Source: JAHEDH01 sp965364515 (GTDB lineage Bacteria; Actinomycetota; Acidimicrobiia; Spongiisociales; ZC4RG35). Taken from it: a DNA stretch of 6,974 bases. Positions 1 to 5,983 of the stretch are shown here, piece after piece. The DNA lies in assembly GCA_965364515.1 (NCBI GenBank), contig CBDTXZ010000159.1, forward strand, positions 1 through 6,974, given 5' to 3'. The notes below the pieces were generated by a model. The model was given only the letters and a program-made list of their open reading frames with translations, did not search any database and was not told the DNA's origin. Position numbers and translations under genes: made by a program. Numbering within the stretch: the stretch's first letter is position 1; each line of letters opens with the position of its first letter.

Positions 1-2
1 CG

Positions 3-443
3 ATCCCGATTCTGACCACGGCGTCGGATCCGAGCCGTATTCCCCCCGCCGACGAAAGACCTGAGGGATTGATCAGGGTCCCTGCAGCCGTGTCGCGGGC
101 GATCGAAGTCGAGTTGACCCGTGCTGGTATTCCGGCGATGGGCTTCTGGGCCCGGGTTCCGCACTATGTCGGGGTCGACTTTCATGCCGCTGCACTAGCT
201 CTGATCGAACGAATCGGCCGACATCTAGACGTGACATTCGAGATCGGCCCGCTCGCAGCCGAAGCCGATGCCCAGCGGATTCACCTCGACGCCATCACCG
301 ACGCTCGCCCCGACATCGCAACGATGGTCGAGCGGCTCGAAGCCGTCGTCGATCAGGAGGCTCCCGCCTCCGGCGAGGATCTCGCAGCGGAGATCGAACG
401 GTTTCTCCGCAACCGACCGTCAGATGGCGGCTTTCCCGATTGA
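3..443 (+). CDS. PAC2-family protein (proteasome assembly chaperone-like), 3' part; start lies outside the window
   Basis: An open frame runs from the left edge to TGA at 441-443, giving 146 visible residues. The frame is open with coding-like sequence before the TTG at 69, so the gene almost certainly begins upstream and the N-terminal half is missing. The visible segment around residues 42-54 (GIPAMGFWARVPHYV) and the following helical stretch resemble the core of bacterial PAC2-family proteins, which share a fold with eukaryotic proteasome assembly chaperones and are common in Actinobacteria. The C-terminal 60 residues are charged and helical (IERIGR, MVERLEAVV, LAAEIERFL). The biochemical role of bacterial members is not settled, so none is assigned. 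The stop lies 20 bases before the probable GTG start of the next gene, so the two are probably co-transcribed. The family call is from memory of the motif, not from a search. Confidence 0.72.
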   Translation: MPILTTASDPSRIPPADERPEGLIRVPAAVSRAIEVELTRAGIPAMGFWARVPHYVGVDFHAAALALIERIGRHLDVTFEIGPLAAEADAQRIHLDAITDARPDIATMVERLEAVVDQEAPASGEDLAAEIERFLRNRPSDGGFPD

Positions 444-463
444 ATCCGGGTAGGTTTGCGCCT

Positions 464-739
464 GTGGACAACGACAAAGAAATCCTGGAACGGGTGACGC
501 TGCGACTCCGCCGCGCCATCGAGAACGAAACCGGCACCAGCTTCGATGCCGACGAGGTCCAGTTCGTCGGTCAGTTGTTGCACGCATTCGGCACGGTCAT
601 CTCCGAGGCCGGGGGAGGAGGCCGCGAGGCCTGTGTGATCTGCGGCCGGGCCGATCACCCCGACATGGCTATCGATCAGTATCCGAGACACGAATACGAG
701 CCCGGCATCCTGGTGCCCAAGATCACGCCCGGTGGCTGA
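464..739 (+). CDS. Small protein of unknown function with a CxxC motif
   Basis: I chose the GTG at 464, which gives 91 residues beginning MDNDKEILERV. A TTG at 440 overlapping the stop of the preceding gene is in frame and would add eight residues (NPGRFAPV) that look less like a natural N-terminus. GGGTAGG at 448-454 is a modest ribosome-binding candidate for the GTG. Residues 5-20 are charged and helical, and 31-48 form a second probable helix. A glycine run (50-53) leads to C57-x2-C60-G, with H65 and H76 nearby, so a small metal site is possible but incomplete by usual zinc-ribbon standards (only two cysteines). The protein is soluble, with no signal peptide or membrane segment. I do not recognise the family. 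It lies in the same orientation as the PAC2-family gene and is followed by a strong hairpin, so it is probably the last gene of that unit. Confidence 0.6.
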   Translation: MDNDKEILERVTLRLRRAIENETGTSFDADEVQFVGQLLHAFGTVISEAGGGGREACVICGRADHPDMAIDQYPRHEYEPGILVPKITPGG

Positions 740-766
740 GACCGCCTTCGACATCTGAATGATGAT

Positions 767-792
767 GGGCCGGTGCTCGAAAGCACCGGCCC
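767..792. terminator. Hairpin terminator between convergent genes
   Basis: A perfect 11-bp GC-rich stem (767-777 with 782-792) is closed by a CGAA tetraloop. On the + strand it is followed by TGTTGTTGCT, a weak T-rich tract. It lies 28 bases after the stop of the + strand small gene and 38 bases beyond the stop of the - strand fasciclin gene, so it may serve both transcripts. The stem is seen directly; termination is inferred. Confidence 0.82.
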
Positions 793-829
793 CTGTTGTT
801 GCTCATCGCGCAGAGCGCAGAGCTTCCGT

Positions 830-1387
830 TCACAGATCGATCGGACGGAGGACTCGGTCGATCACGTGGATGACGCCATCGGCGACCTCGATGTCGAGCC
901 CTCCCTTGACGAACTTGGGATTGCGTGCATCCGGGTCGTTGTCGACCAGCTGGATCGATCGCACGGCTTGGCCGGGAGCGAAGACTTCGAAGGTGCCGCC
1001 GAGGGCCTCTACTTCGCCATCTGAAACGACCTCGCCGGACAGCAGCTCAGGGTCGGCGACCACGTGATAGGTGAGCACGGCTGCGATCGTTCCGGGCATC
1101 GCCGTGTCCAAGGCGACGAGGAAGTCGATCACGGCTGCTTCGCTGAGGTCGGTTGCTCCGAGATCTTCGGCGAGCTTCACGAATGCCTTGTCGGTCGGCG
1201 CGAAGACGGTCACTCCGGTCAGGGCTCCACCGAGGCCGGTGTAGCCGACCGCAGCTTCGAGAATGTCAAAGTCTTCGCTCTCGACCACGGTGCTCACGAT
1301 GGTGTCGTGGTTGTTGGCGGTGGCCGGCATGGCGGCCAGGCTCATGGCCATGACTCCGGCCAGTAGGGCGATCAGTTTGCGTCGCAT
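830..1387 (-). CDS. Secreted single-domain fasciclin (FAS1) protein
   Basis: This 185-residue protein starts at ATG 1387-1385. A good ribosome-binding site, AAGGAG (CTCCTT at 1394-1399 on the + strand), lies 6 bases upstream. Residues 1-24 form a classic signal peptide: RRK, then a hydrophobic stretch and ATA|N as a probable cleavage site. The rest is one FAS1 domain with the usual landmarks: the H1 box TVFAPTDKAF (60-69), the central YH pair (Y107-H108, in LTYHVV), and the H2 box GVIHVIDRVLRP (171-182). FAS1 domains mediate cell-surface or matrix adhesion; the ligand here cannot be told. There is no sortase motif, lipobox or C-terminal membrane anchor, so the mature protein is probably released or loosely wall-bound. 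It lies 62 bases after the end of the paa operon, and no convincing promoter is visible in that gap. Confidence 0.92.
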   Translation of the reverse strand: MRRKLIALLAGVMAMSLAAMPATANNHDTIVSTVVESEDFDILEAAVGYTGLGGALTGVTVFAPTDKAFVKLAEDLGATDLSEAAVIDFLVALDTAMPGTIAAVLTYHVVADPELLSGEVVSDGEVEALGGTFEVFAPGQAVRSIQLVDNDPDARNPKFVKGGLDIEVADGVIHVIDRVLRPIDL

Positions 1388-1399
1388 CTCTCACTCCTT

Positions 1400-1441
1400 C
1401 TCTCGGGTACGACGGCTCTTCTACGGAGCCCCGCCCGAGAG
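1400..1441 (-). terminator. Hairpin in the paa operon / fasciclin gap
   Basis: The outer arms CTCTCGGG (1400-1407) and CCCGAGAG (1434-1441) pair over 8 bp, and inside them GGCTC (1414-1418) pairs with GAGCC (1426-1430). The structure begins 8 bases past the tetR stop on the - strand. It has no T tract; its distal end runs into the purine-rich leader and ribosome-binding site of the fasciclin gene. It may end the paa operon, or it may be a leader structure of the fasciclin mRNA. The pairing is seen; the role is inferred. Confidence 0.45.
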
Positions 1442-1449
1442 CGGATGAA

Positions 1450-2025
1450 TCAAATCAGAGATTTCTCCACGAAGGCGCCTATCTCCTGCTTCAAGCCGTC
1501 GCGGTCGAGGCGACCACCGGAGTCGAACCATCGTTCCACGGCATTGAGGATCGAGAGGACGAAGATCGCCGTCGTCTTCGGATCGAGATCGGGCGAGAAC
1601 GTGCCCTCTTGCGAGCCCTCTGTGAGCACGTCACGAAACGTTTGCTCGTAGCGATCTCGTGCCCCGATGATCAGCGCTCGCCGATCCGGATCCAGCGACT
1701 TGGCCTCGTCCAGGAAGGTCTTGGTCTCGTTGGCGTGGTCGAGAACGACGTCGATATGGCCTGACATCAGCGCCCGGAGCCTCTCGAGGGGCAGTTCCGA
1801 CGAAGCCAGGGCGGCCTGCGCAGATGCCTCGAAACGCTGGGAACCGCGCTCGACGACTGCGACCAGCAGATCCTCCTTGGATGTGACGTGGCTGTAGAGC
1901 GACGATCCGTGGAGCCCGAGCTCGCGCCCGAGGTCTCGCATCGATGTGCCGTGGTAGCCGCGGGCGGCGAACAGCCTTCCCGCAGCTGCAATGACGTCTT
2001 CTCGAGTGTTGCGGGTGGTGGTCAT
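1450..2025 (-). CDS. paaR: TetR-family regulator, probable repressor of the paa operon
   Basis: This is a 191-residue TetR-family protein. The ATG at 2025-2023 shares one base with the paaE stop (TGATG), so translation probably depends on reinitiation; no good ribosome-binding site is seen. An N-terminal helix-turn-helix spans about residues 8-55, with the typical TetR pattern GYHGTSMRDLGRELGLHGSSLYSHVTSKEDLL split over its recognition and following helices. The C-terminal ligand domain (about 75-191), including GTFSPDLDPKTTAIFVLSILN, resembles acyl-CoA-responsive actinobacterial TetR regulators. PaaR-type TetR proteins that respond to phenylacetyl-CoA are known in several bacteria. The position at the end of paaABCDE, and the palindrome before paaA at 5765-5778, make autoregulated repression of this operon likely. 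The gene name rests on context; the ligand is inferred. Confidence 0.88.
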   Translation of the reverse strand: MTTTRNTREDVIAAAGRLFAARGYHGTSMRDLGRELGLHGSSLYSHVTSKEDLLVAVVERGSQRFEASAQAALASSELPLERLRALMSGHIDVVLDHANETKTFLDEAKSLDPDRRALIIGARDRYEQTFRDVLTEGSQEGTFSPDLDPKTTAIFVLSILNAVERWFDSGGRLDRDGLKQEIGAFVEKSLI

Positions 2026-3104
2026 CAGACGTCGAAGTCGACTTCCACGGTGTCGCTCCTGGGATGCGACTGGCAGGTCAGGATGTATCCGGCGTCGACC
2101 TCCTCGGCGACGAGCGCGTAGTTCTTGTCCATCTCGACCTCGCCGTCGACGAGATGGGCTTTGCAGGTTGCGCACATGCCGCCCTTGCACGAAAACGGAA
2201 GCCCCCGTCGGACCCGCATCGCAGCCTCGAGGATCGTCTGGTCGGGTTCCATCCCCACCGTCGATCTGCGTCCATCGAGCGTGAATCCGACGTGGACCGA
2301 GCCTTCCTGGGCCTCGTCCTCCGAGACGACCGGAACTGGCGGGGTGTCGCCGGCGAAGAACAACTCGTCGTGAACCGTCGTGTCCGCAACCCCGTGGGCG
2401 CCGAGCGCCGCCTTGGCCGTCTCGATCAGGCCATAGGGACCGCACAGAAACCATTCGTCGACGTCTTCAGGATCCACCAACGCCGAGAAGATGGTCTCCA
2501 GCTTCTCCTCATCGATGCGACCTGTGAACAGGTCGACCGGCTGCGGCTCTCGGCTGAGGATGTGCATCAGATGGAACCGGTCCCGAAACCGGTCCTTCAG
2601 GTTCTCGAGGTCCTCGAGGAACATCACCGACATCGATGTTCGATTCCCGTAGATGAGGGTGAAGCGGCACGTCGGCTCCGAGCTCAGTGCCGTGTCGATC
2701 ATCGACAACACCGGAGTGATGCCCGATCCTGCGACGATCGCCGCCAGGTGCTTGTCGGTCAGCTCGTGGGGCAACACGAACTCGCCGACGGGTGGCATCA
2801 CCTCGAGGGTGTCTCCTGGTGCCAGCGAGGTCGTGGCGTACGTGGAGAACAGGCCGGTCGGGACCCGCTTGATCCCGACACGAACCCGGCCCTCTCCCGG
2901 TGGGCAGGAGATCGAATAGCTCCGCCGGACATCGTGTCCGTCGATCTCGGCCCGGACGGTGACATGCTGGCCCGGGCTGAAGAGGAACGAATCACGGAGG
3001 TCGTCTGGGATCTCGAACGTCACGGCGACCGAGTCGTCGGTCAGCGGTTCGACCTCGCGGACCTCGAGGCGGTGGAAAGACGGGGGAGCGGGAGTCGTCG
3101 TCAT
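2025..3104 (-). CDS. paaE: Phenylacetyl-CoA 1,2-epoxidase reductase subunit PaaE
   Basis: This is a 359-residue ferredoxin-reductase-type protein that passes electrons from NAD(P)H through FAD and a 2Fe-2S cluster to the diiron centre of PaaA. The start is ATG 3104-3102, with AGGA a few bases upstream, 11 bases after the paaD stop. Domains in order: an FAD-binding barrel (about 10-110) with RSYS at 61-64; a nucleotide-binding domain (about 115-250) with GSGITPV at 126-132 and CGP at 221-223; and a C-terminal plant-type 2Fe-2S ferredoxin domain (about 268-359) with C306-x4-C311-x2-C314 and C344. All four cluster cysteines are present. The length fits the family. The long open frame continues upstream into paaD, but that extension is out of frame with real coding sequence and lacks family similarity. 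The stop overlaps the tetR start. Confidence 0.96.
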   Translation of the reverse strand: MTTTPAPPSFHRLEVREVEPLTDDSVAVTFEIPDDLRDSFLFSPGQHVTVRAEIDGHDVRRSYSISCPPGEGRVRVGIKRVPTGLFSTYATTSLAPGDTLEVMPPVGEFVLPHELTDKHLAAIVAGSGITPVLSMIDTALSSEPTCRFTLIYGNRTSMSVMFLEDLENLKDRFRDRFHLMHILSREPQPVDLFTGRIDEEKLETIFSALVDPEDVDEWFLCGPYGLIETAKAALGAHGVADTTVHDELFFAGDTPPVPVVSEDEAQEGSVHVGFTLDGRRSTVGMEPDQTILEAAMRVRRGLPFSCKGGMCATCKAHLVDGEVEMDKNYALVAEEVDAGYILTCQSHPRSDTVEVDFDV

Positions 3105-3115
3105 GGTTCCTGTGG

Positions 3116-3571
3116 TCAGAGTGGTTTGAAGTGGTGGAACGGTTCGCCACACTCCGAACACACCATCAGGGCCTTGCACGCGGTCGAGCCGAAGGGCGAG
3201 ATGATGTCGGTCCGGGTCGAAGAGCACTGGGGGCATCGCACCTCGGGCGGCCCATCGGTGCGAGAAGGTGGCGCTATCCCGTGCTCTTCGAGCTTGTGTC
3301 TGGCCTCTTCGGTCATCCAGTCGGTCGTCCACGCGGGCGAGAGCTCGGTGCGGACTTCGGCGTCGGTGAATCCTGCGCGTCCCAGATCGTCGAGTATGGA
3401 CTCCTCGATGGCCCGCATCGCCGGACAGCCCGAATACGTCGGTGTGATCGTCACGACGACGTGGCCGGCATCGTCGACGGCGACCGACCGCAGGATGCCC
3501 ATCTCGGCGATGTCGAGGACGGGGATCTCCGGGTCCGGTACCGCTGCAGCCACATCCCAGGCGGTGCTCAC
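3116..3571 (-). CDS. paaD: Phenylacetate degradation accessory protein PaaD
   Basis: Two consecutive GTG codons (3574-3572 and 3571-3569) can serve as the start. The second overlaps the paaC stop as GTGA and lies 7 bases after GGGAG, so I prefer it (151 residues); the first would give 152. Numbering from the first GTG, residues about 5-80 form a DUF59/MIP18-type domain with DPEIPV (14-19) and the conserved TPTYSGCP (44-51, C50). The C-terminus is a zinc-ribbon-like region with C114-x2-C117 and C139-x2-C142, plus an extra C133. PaaD is needed for epoxidase function in other bacteria but is not part of the core enzyme. By family resemblance it is thought to help metal or Fe-S cluster assembly, perhaps for the PaaE cluster. 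It lies in the usual place between paaC and paaE. Confidence 0.94.
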   Translation of the reverse strand: MSTAWDVAAAVPDPEIPVLDIAEMGILRSVAVDDAGHVVVTITPTYSGCPAMRAIEESILDDLGRAGFTDAEVRTELSPAWTTDWMTEEARHKLEEHGIAPPSRTDGPPEVRCPQCSSTRTDIISPFGSTACKALMVCSECGEPFHHFKPL

Positions 3572-4356
3572 CACGATGCTCCCGGGAAGGACCGGTACAT
3601 GTGCTGCATCTCGGCGAGGAGCGGCCCCATCGTCTCGGAGTGCAGGCCGTTGCGGCCTCCGGTGCGGACCGACGTTTCATCTGGGAGCGCCAGCGTGGCT
3701 TCCGTCAGTGTCGCCTCGACCGCTGCACTCCAGTCTGCCTCGAGCGACGAGGGGAGGATGCCGTACCCCTGTTCGGCAGCGACCCGGTCGACGTCGTCGT
3801 CGATGAACATCTCGCCGGTGAAGCGCCACACCGAGTCGAAGCCATCCTGAATCCGCCGGTGTGACTCCTCGGTTCCGTCGCCGAGGCGCACGACCCAGCT
3901 CCGCGAGTGGCGCAGGTGGTAGGCGGATTCCTTGCGTGCTTTGGCGGCGACACCGGCGAGCCTCTCGTCGGTGGACTCGACGAGCTGATTCCACAACAGG
4001 TCCTGATAGGCGTCGAAGAGGTACTGACGCGCCATCGACTTGCCGAAGTCGCCGTTCTCGGTCTCGACCAGCAGCAGGTTGGTGAATTCGCGCTCGGACC
4101 GCCCGAAGGCGAGATCGTCCTCGGTGCGGCCCACCCCTTCCGTGGCGCCAGCATGTTGCAGGAGGTTGCGGGCGGTGCCGAGGATGTCGAGAGCGATGTT
4201 CGCCAGCGCGATGTCCTCTTCGAGTTCGGGAGCCCACGAGATCAACTCCCCGAGTCGCTGCGACAGAATCAGACAGTCGTCGGCATGCCGGAGCACGTAC
4301 GCAAACAAGGCGGTTGTCGGGTTGGCGCCATGTTGGGTCAGTGTGCTGTCAGTCAT
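3568..4356 (-). CDS. paaC: Phenylacetyl-CoA 1,2-epoxidase structural subunit PaaC
   Basis: This is a 262-residue ferritin-like helical protein and partner of PaaA in the epoxidase core. It keeps the fold but lacks a working metal site in characterised homologues. ATG 4356-4354 is the only reasonable start: an in-frame TGA lies four codons upstream, and the conserved sequence (LFAYVLRHADDCLILSQRL) begins at residue 18. Recognisable segments are EEDIALANIALDILGTAR (46-63), LLVETENGDFG (95-105), KESAYHLRHS (142-151) and the C-terminal HSETMGPLLAEMQHMYR (239-255). The gene is separated from paaB by 109 bases, unlike every other junction in this tight operon. The gap is largely filled by an inverted-repeat element that includes the start codon and the first five codons. 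GAGAG about 10 bases upstream is only a weak ribosome-binding candidate. Confidence 0.95.
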   Translation of the reverse strand: MTDSTLTQHGANPTTALFAYVLRHADDCLILSQRLGELISWAPELEEDIALANIALDILGTARNLLQHAGATEGVGRTEDDLAFGRSEREFTNLLLVETENGDFGKSMARQYLFDAYQDLLWNQLVESTDERLAGVAAKARKESAYHLRHSRSWVVRLGDGTEESHRRIQDGFDSVWRFTGEMFIDDDVDRVAAEQGYGILPSSLEADWSAAVEATLTEATLALPDETSVRTGGRNGLHSETMGPLLAEMQHMYRSFPGASW

Positions 4357-4420
4357 CAGCGATCAGCTCTCGGGCCGGTCCCAAAGGCCGATAGCTGACA
4401 GCTGACAGCCGACAGCACTG
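4339..4420. repeat. Palindromic element built of inverted 7-base repeats, covering the paaC start
   Basis: The right arm on the + strand (4391-4418) is a run of degenerate heptads: ATAGCTG, ACAGCTG, ACAGCCG, ACAGCAC. The left arm (4343-4370) holds the inverse, with GTGCTGTC (4343-4350) exactly complementary to GACAGCAC (4411-4418). Inside this the arms keep pairing with several mismatches and G-U pairs through ATCAGC and GATCAGCT to GGCC blocks near the centre (4373-4376 and 4386-4389). The whole element is about 80 bp and can fold into one long hairpin in RNA. The paaC ATG (4356-4354) lies in the arm. Similar heptad-type interspersed repeats occur in many bacterial genomes, so this may be a REP- or MITE-like insertion. 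The structure is seen; mobility is inferred. Confidence 0.7.
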
Positions 4421-4465
4421 TGGACGCGCAAAGAGTGACTTCGTGCGGGGAACTCGCCTCGCGTT

Positions 4466-4804
4466 TCACATGTGCCCCACTTCTTCTGGGATCGTGTAGA
4501 AGGTGGGGTGTCGATACGGCTTGTCGGCGGCCGGGTCGAAGAACTCCTCGGCGGCGTCGGGATCGGATGCCGTGATCGCCGAGCTGGGCACGACCCAGAG
4601 CGAGACACCCTCGGACCGTCTCGTGTACACGTCTCGGGCGTTCTGGAGGGCGGTCTCGGCGTCGGGGGCGTGGATGCTCCCTGCGTGGGTGTGTGACAGA
4701 CCGCGTCGTTGACGGATGAAGACCTCCCACAGTGGCCAACCCGACCGACCTGTCCCGGTGGGCTCGGACCCTTCTTCGTGTGCTCCGTGTCCCTCGTAGA
4801 CCAT
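4466..4804 (-). CDS. paaB: Phenylacetyl-CoA 1,2-epoxidase subunit PaaB
   Basis: This is a 112-residue small subunit of the epoxidase. The ATG at 4804-4802 overlaps the paaA stop by one base (TGATG), and AGGAGG (CCTCCT at 4813-4818) sits 8 bases upstream, so the start is secure. Conserved PaaB landmarks are WPLWEVFIRQRRGLSHTHAGS (23-43, two adjoining blocks), the DAETALQNARDVYTRR helix (48-63), the SLWVVPSS strand (68-75) and a C-terminal KPYRHPTFYTIP (95-106). In other species PaaB bridges or stabilises the PaaA-PaaC core and is required for activity. The first 22 residues, rich in G, E and H, form an N-terminal extension relative to the roughly 95-residue proteins I know and are probably disordered. 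Stop TGA at 4468-4466 is followed by about 45 bases before the inverted-repeat element. Confidence 0.95.
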   Translation of the reverse strand: MVYEGHGAHEEGSEPTGTGRSGWPLWEVFIRQRRGLSHTHAGSIHAPDAETALQNARDVYTRRSEGVSLWVVPSSAITASDPDAAEEFFDPAADKPYRHPTFYTIPEEVGHM

Positions 4805-5751
4805 CAGGCGACCCTCCTCGGCTGGTCGGCGTGCTTTGCGGCGTATGCCTCGGCGGCCTCTCTCACCCAGGCCCCCTCGTCCCAGGCCTTGCGTTTGTGC
4901 TCGAGACGCTCGCGGTTCATGGGGCCGTCACCCTTGACGACCCGCCAGAACTCGTCCCAGTCGATCGGGCCGAAGTCCCAGTGGCCGGTCTCCTCGTTCC
5001 AGGTCAGATCCGGGTCTGGAATCTCGAGTCCGAGATAGCGGGCCTGGGGAACGGTCATGTCCACGAATTGCTGGCGGAGGGCGTCGTTCGACATGCGTTT
5101 GATCTTCCAGGCGGTCGATTGCTCCGAATGTGTGGAGTCGGCATCGTGGGGCCCGAACATCATGAGCGCCGGCCACCACCACCGGTCGAGGGAGTCCTGG
5201 GCCATCGCCCTCTGTTCGTCGGTGCCGTTGACCAGCCTGAGCAGGATCTCGTAGCCCTGGCGCTGGTGGAATGATTCCTCTTTGCAGATTCGGACCATCG
5301 CACGCGAGTACGGCCCGAATGAGCAGCGGGTGAGCATGACCTGGTTGGTGATCGCCGCCCCGTCGACCAGCCAGCCGATTGCACCGATGTCGGCCCAGCT
5401 GAGCGTGGGATAGTTGAAGATCGAGGAATACTTGTGTTTCCCGCGGTGAAGGAGATCCACGAGCTCGTCGCGACTGACGCCGAGAGTCTCGGCGGCGGAG
5501 TAGAGGTACAGGCCGTGTCCGGCCTCGTCCTGGACCTTGGCCATCAGGATCGCCTTGCGGTGGAGGCTGGGAGCTCGTGCGATCCAATTGCCCTCGGGCT
5601 GCATACCGATCACCTCGGAATGGGCGTGCTGGGCGATCTGACGGATCAGCGTCTTGCGGTATCCGTCCGGCATCCAGTCCTTCGGTTCGATCTTTCCGTC
5701 TTCGTCGAGGATCGCCTGGAAACGTTCCGGTCCGCTCTTGGTGGTGGTCAT
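4804..5751 (-). CDS. paaA: Phenylacetyl-CoA 1,2-epoxidase catalytic subunit PaaA
   Basis: This is the 315-residue catalytic subunit of the bacterial multicomponent monooxygenase that converts phenylacetyl-CoA, O2 and NADPH to ring-1,2-epoxyphenylacetyl-CoA in the cytoplasm. The ferritin-like diiron site is visible as two E-x2-H pairs: E76-H79 in VQDEAGHG and E159-H162 in CKEESFHQ. E46 and D130 lie at spacings that fit the other acidic site residues (judged by spacing, not alignment). Other strong family blocks are PEGNWIARAPSLHRKAILMA (52-71), KYSSIFNYPTLSWADIG (107-123), WWWPALMMFGPHDADS (191-206), and a C-terminal WNEETGHWDFGPIDWDEF (251-268). All expected site residues are intact and the length fits the family. 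It is the first gene of the operon. The ATG 5751-5749 has no ribosome-binding site before it, and the predicted promoter suggests the mRNA begins at or next to the ATG. Confidence 0.97.
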   Translation of the reverse strand: MTTTKSGPERFQAILDEDGKIEPKDWMPDGYRKTLIRQIAQHAHSEVIGMQPEGNWIARAPSLHRKAILMAKVQDEAGHGLYLYSAAETLGVSRDELVDLLHRGKHKYSSIFNYPTLSWADIGAIGWLVDGAAITNQVMLTRCSFGPYSRAMVRICKEESFHQRQGYEILLRLVNGTDEQRAMAQDSLDRWWWPALMMFGPHDADSTHSEQSTAWKIKRMSNDALRQQFVDMTVPQARYLGLEIPDPDLTWNEETGHWDFGPIDWDEFWRVVKGDGPMNRERLEHKRKAWDEGAWVREAAEAYAAKHADQPRRVA

Positions 5752-5757
5752 GATGAG

Positions 5758-5786
5758 AGACTAACGAACGATCGTTCGCCCAGCAA
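5758..5786 (-). promoter_or_regulatory. Predicted promoter of paaABCDE-tetR, probably leaderless
   Basis: On the - strand, TTGCTG (5786-5781) resembles a -35 box (4 of 6 to TTGACA). After a 17-base spacer comes TAGTCT (5763-5758), a -10-like TAnnnT box. Seven bases past the -10 lies the A of the paaA ATG, so transcription probably starts at the start codon. This fits the lack of any ribosome-binding site. Sequence matches are seen; use as a promoter is inferred. Confidence 0.6.
5765..5778. promoter_or_regulatory. Palindromic operator for the TetR-family regulator
   Basis: CGAACGATCGTTCG is a perfect 14-bp palindrome, of the kind bound by TetR-family dimers. It lies entirely in the spacer of the predicted paaA promoter and ends 13 bases before the ATG, where a bound protein would block RNA polymerase. 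I saw no second copy elsewhere in the window. The likely binder is the TetR-family protein encoded at the end of the operon. Confidence 0.78.
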
Positions 5787-5983
5787 GGCACCTGCCGACC
5801 CCGAGCGATCCGTGTCCTCGCCACACTCCATGCCGGAATGGCCGGCGCCGACGTCACCAATCGTGTGTACCCGTGGTGGAGGGGGTGATGGTCGCCGGTG
5901 TTCGCCTTCTTCGCTGTCTATGGATCCTCCACTCGGTGCCGGTCGGCGAGACACCGCGAAGTCGGCGTGGCGGAGTCGGAGAC

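Noticed and set aside
833..846. GATCGATC near the fasciclin stop as an operator
   Set aside because: It is a short self-complementary word inside coding sequence, expected by chance at this base composition.
2028..2454. Upstream extension of the TetR-family gene to 2454
   Set aside because: This part is out of frame with paaE on the same strand and reads as Arg/Gly-rich noise; the TetR domain begins at ATG 2025.
3105..3680. Upstream extension of PaaE to 3680
   Set aside because: It overlaps paaD in another frame; PaaE similarity begins at ATG 3104, which has its own ribosome-binding site.
2064..3806. 580-residue open frame on the + strand opposite paaE, paaD and paaC
   Set aside because: It is exactly antisense to three well-recognised genes, is rich in Arg/His/Gly with no family pattern, and is the usual by-product of G/C-ending codons on the other strand.
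4391..4418. The heptad run as a CRISPR array
   Set aside because: Units are 7 bases, degenerate and contiguous with no spacers, and they pair with an inverted partner; this is a palindromic element.
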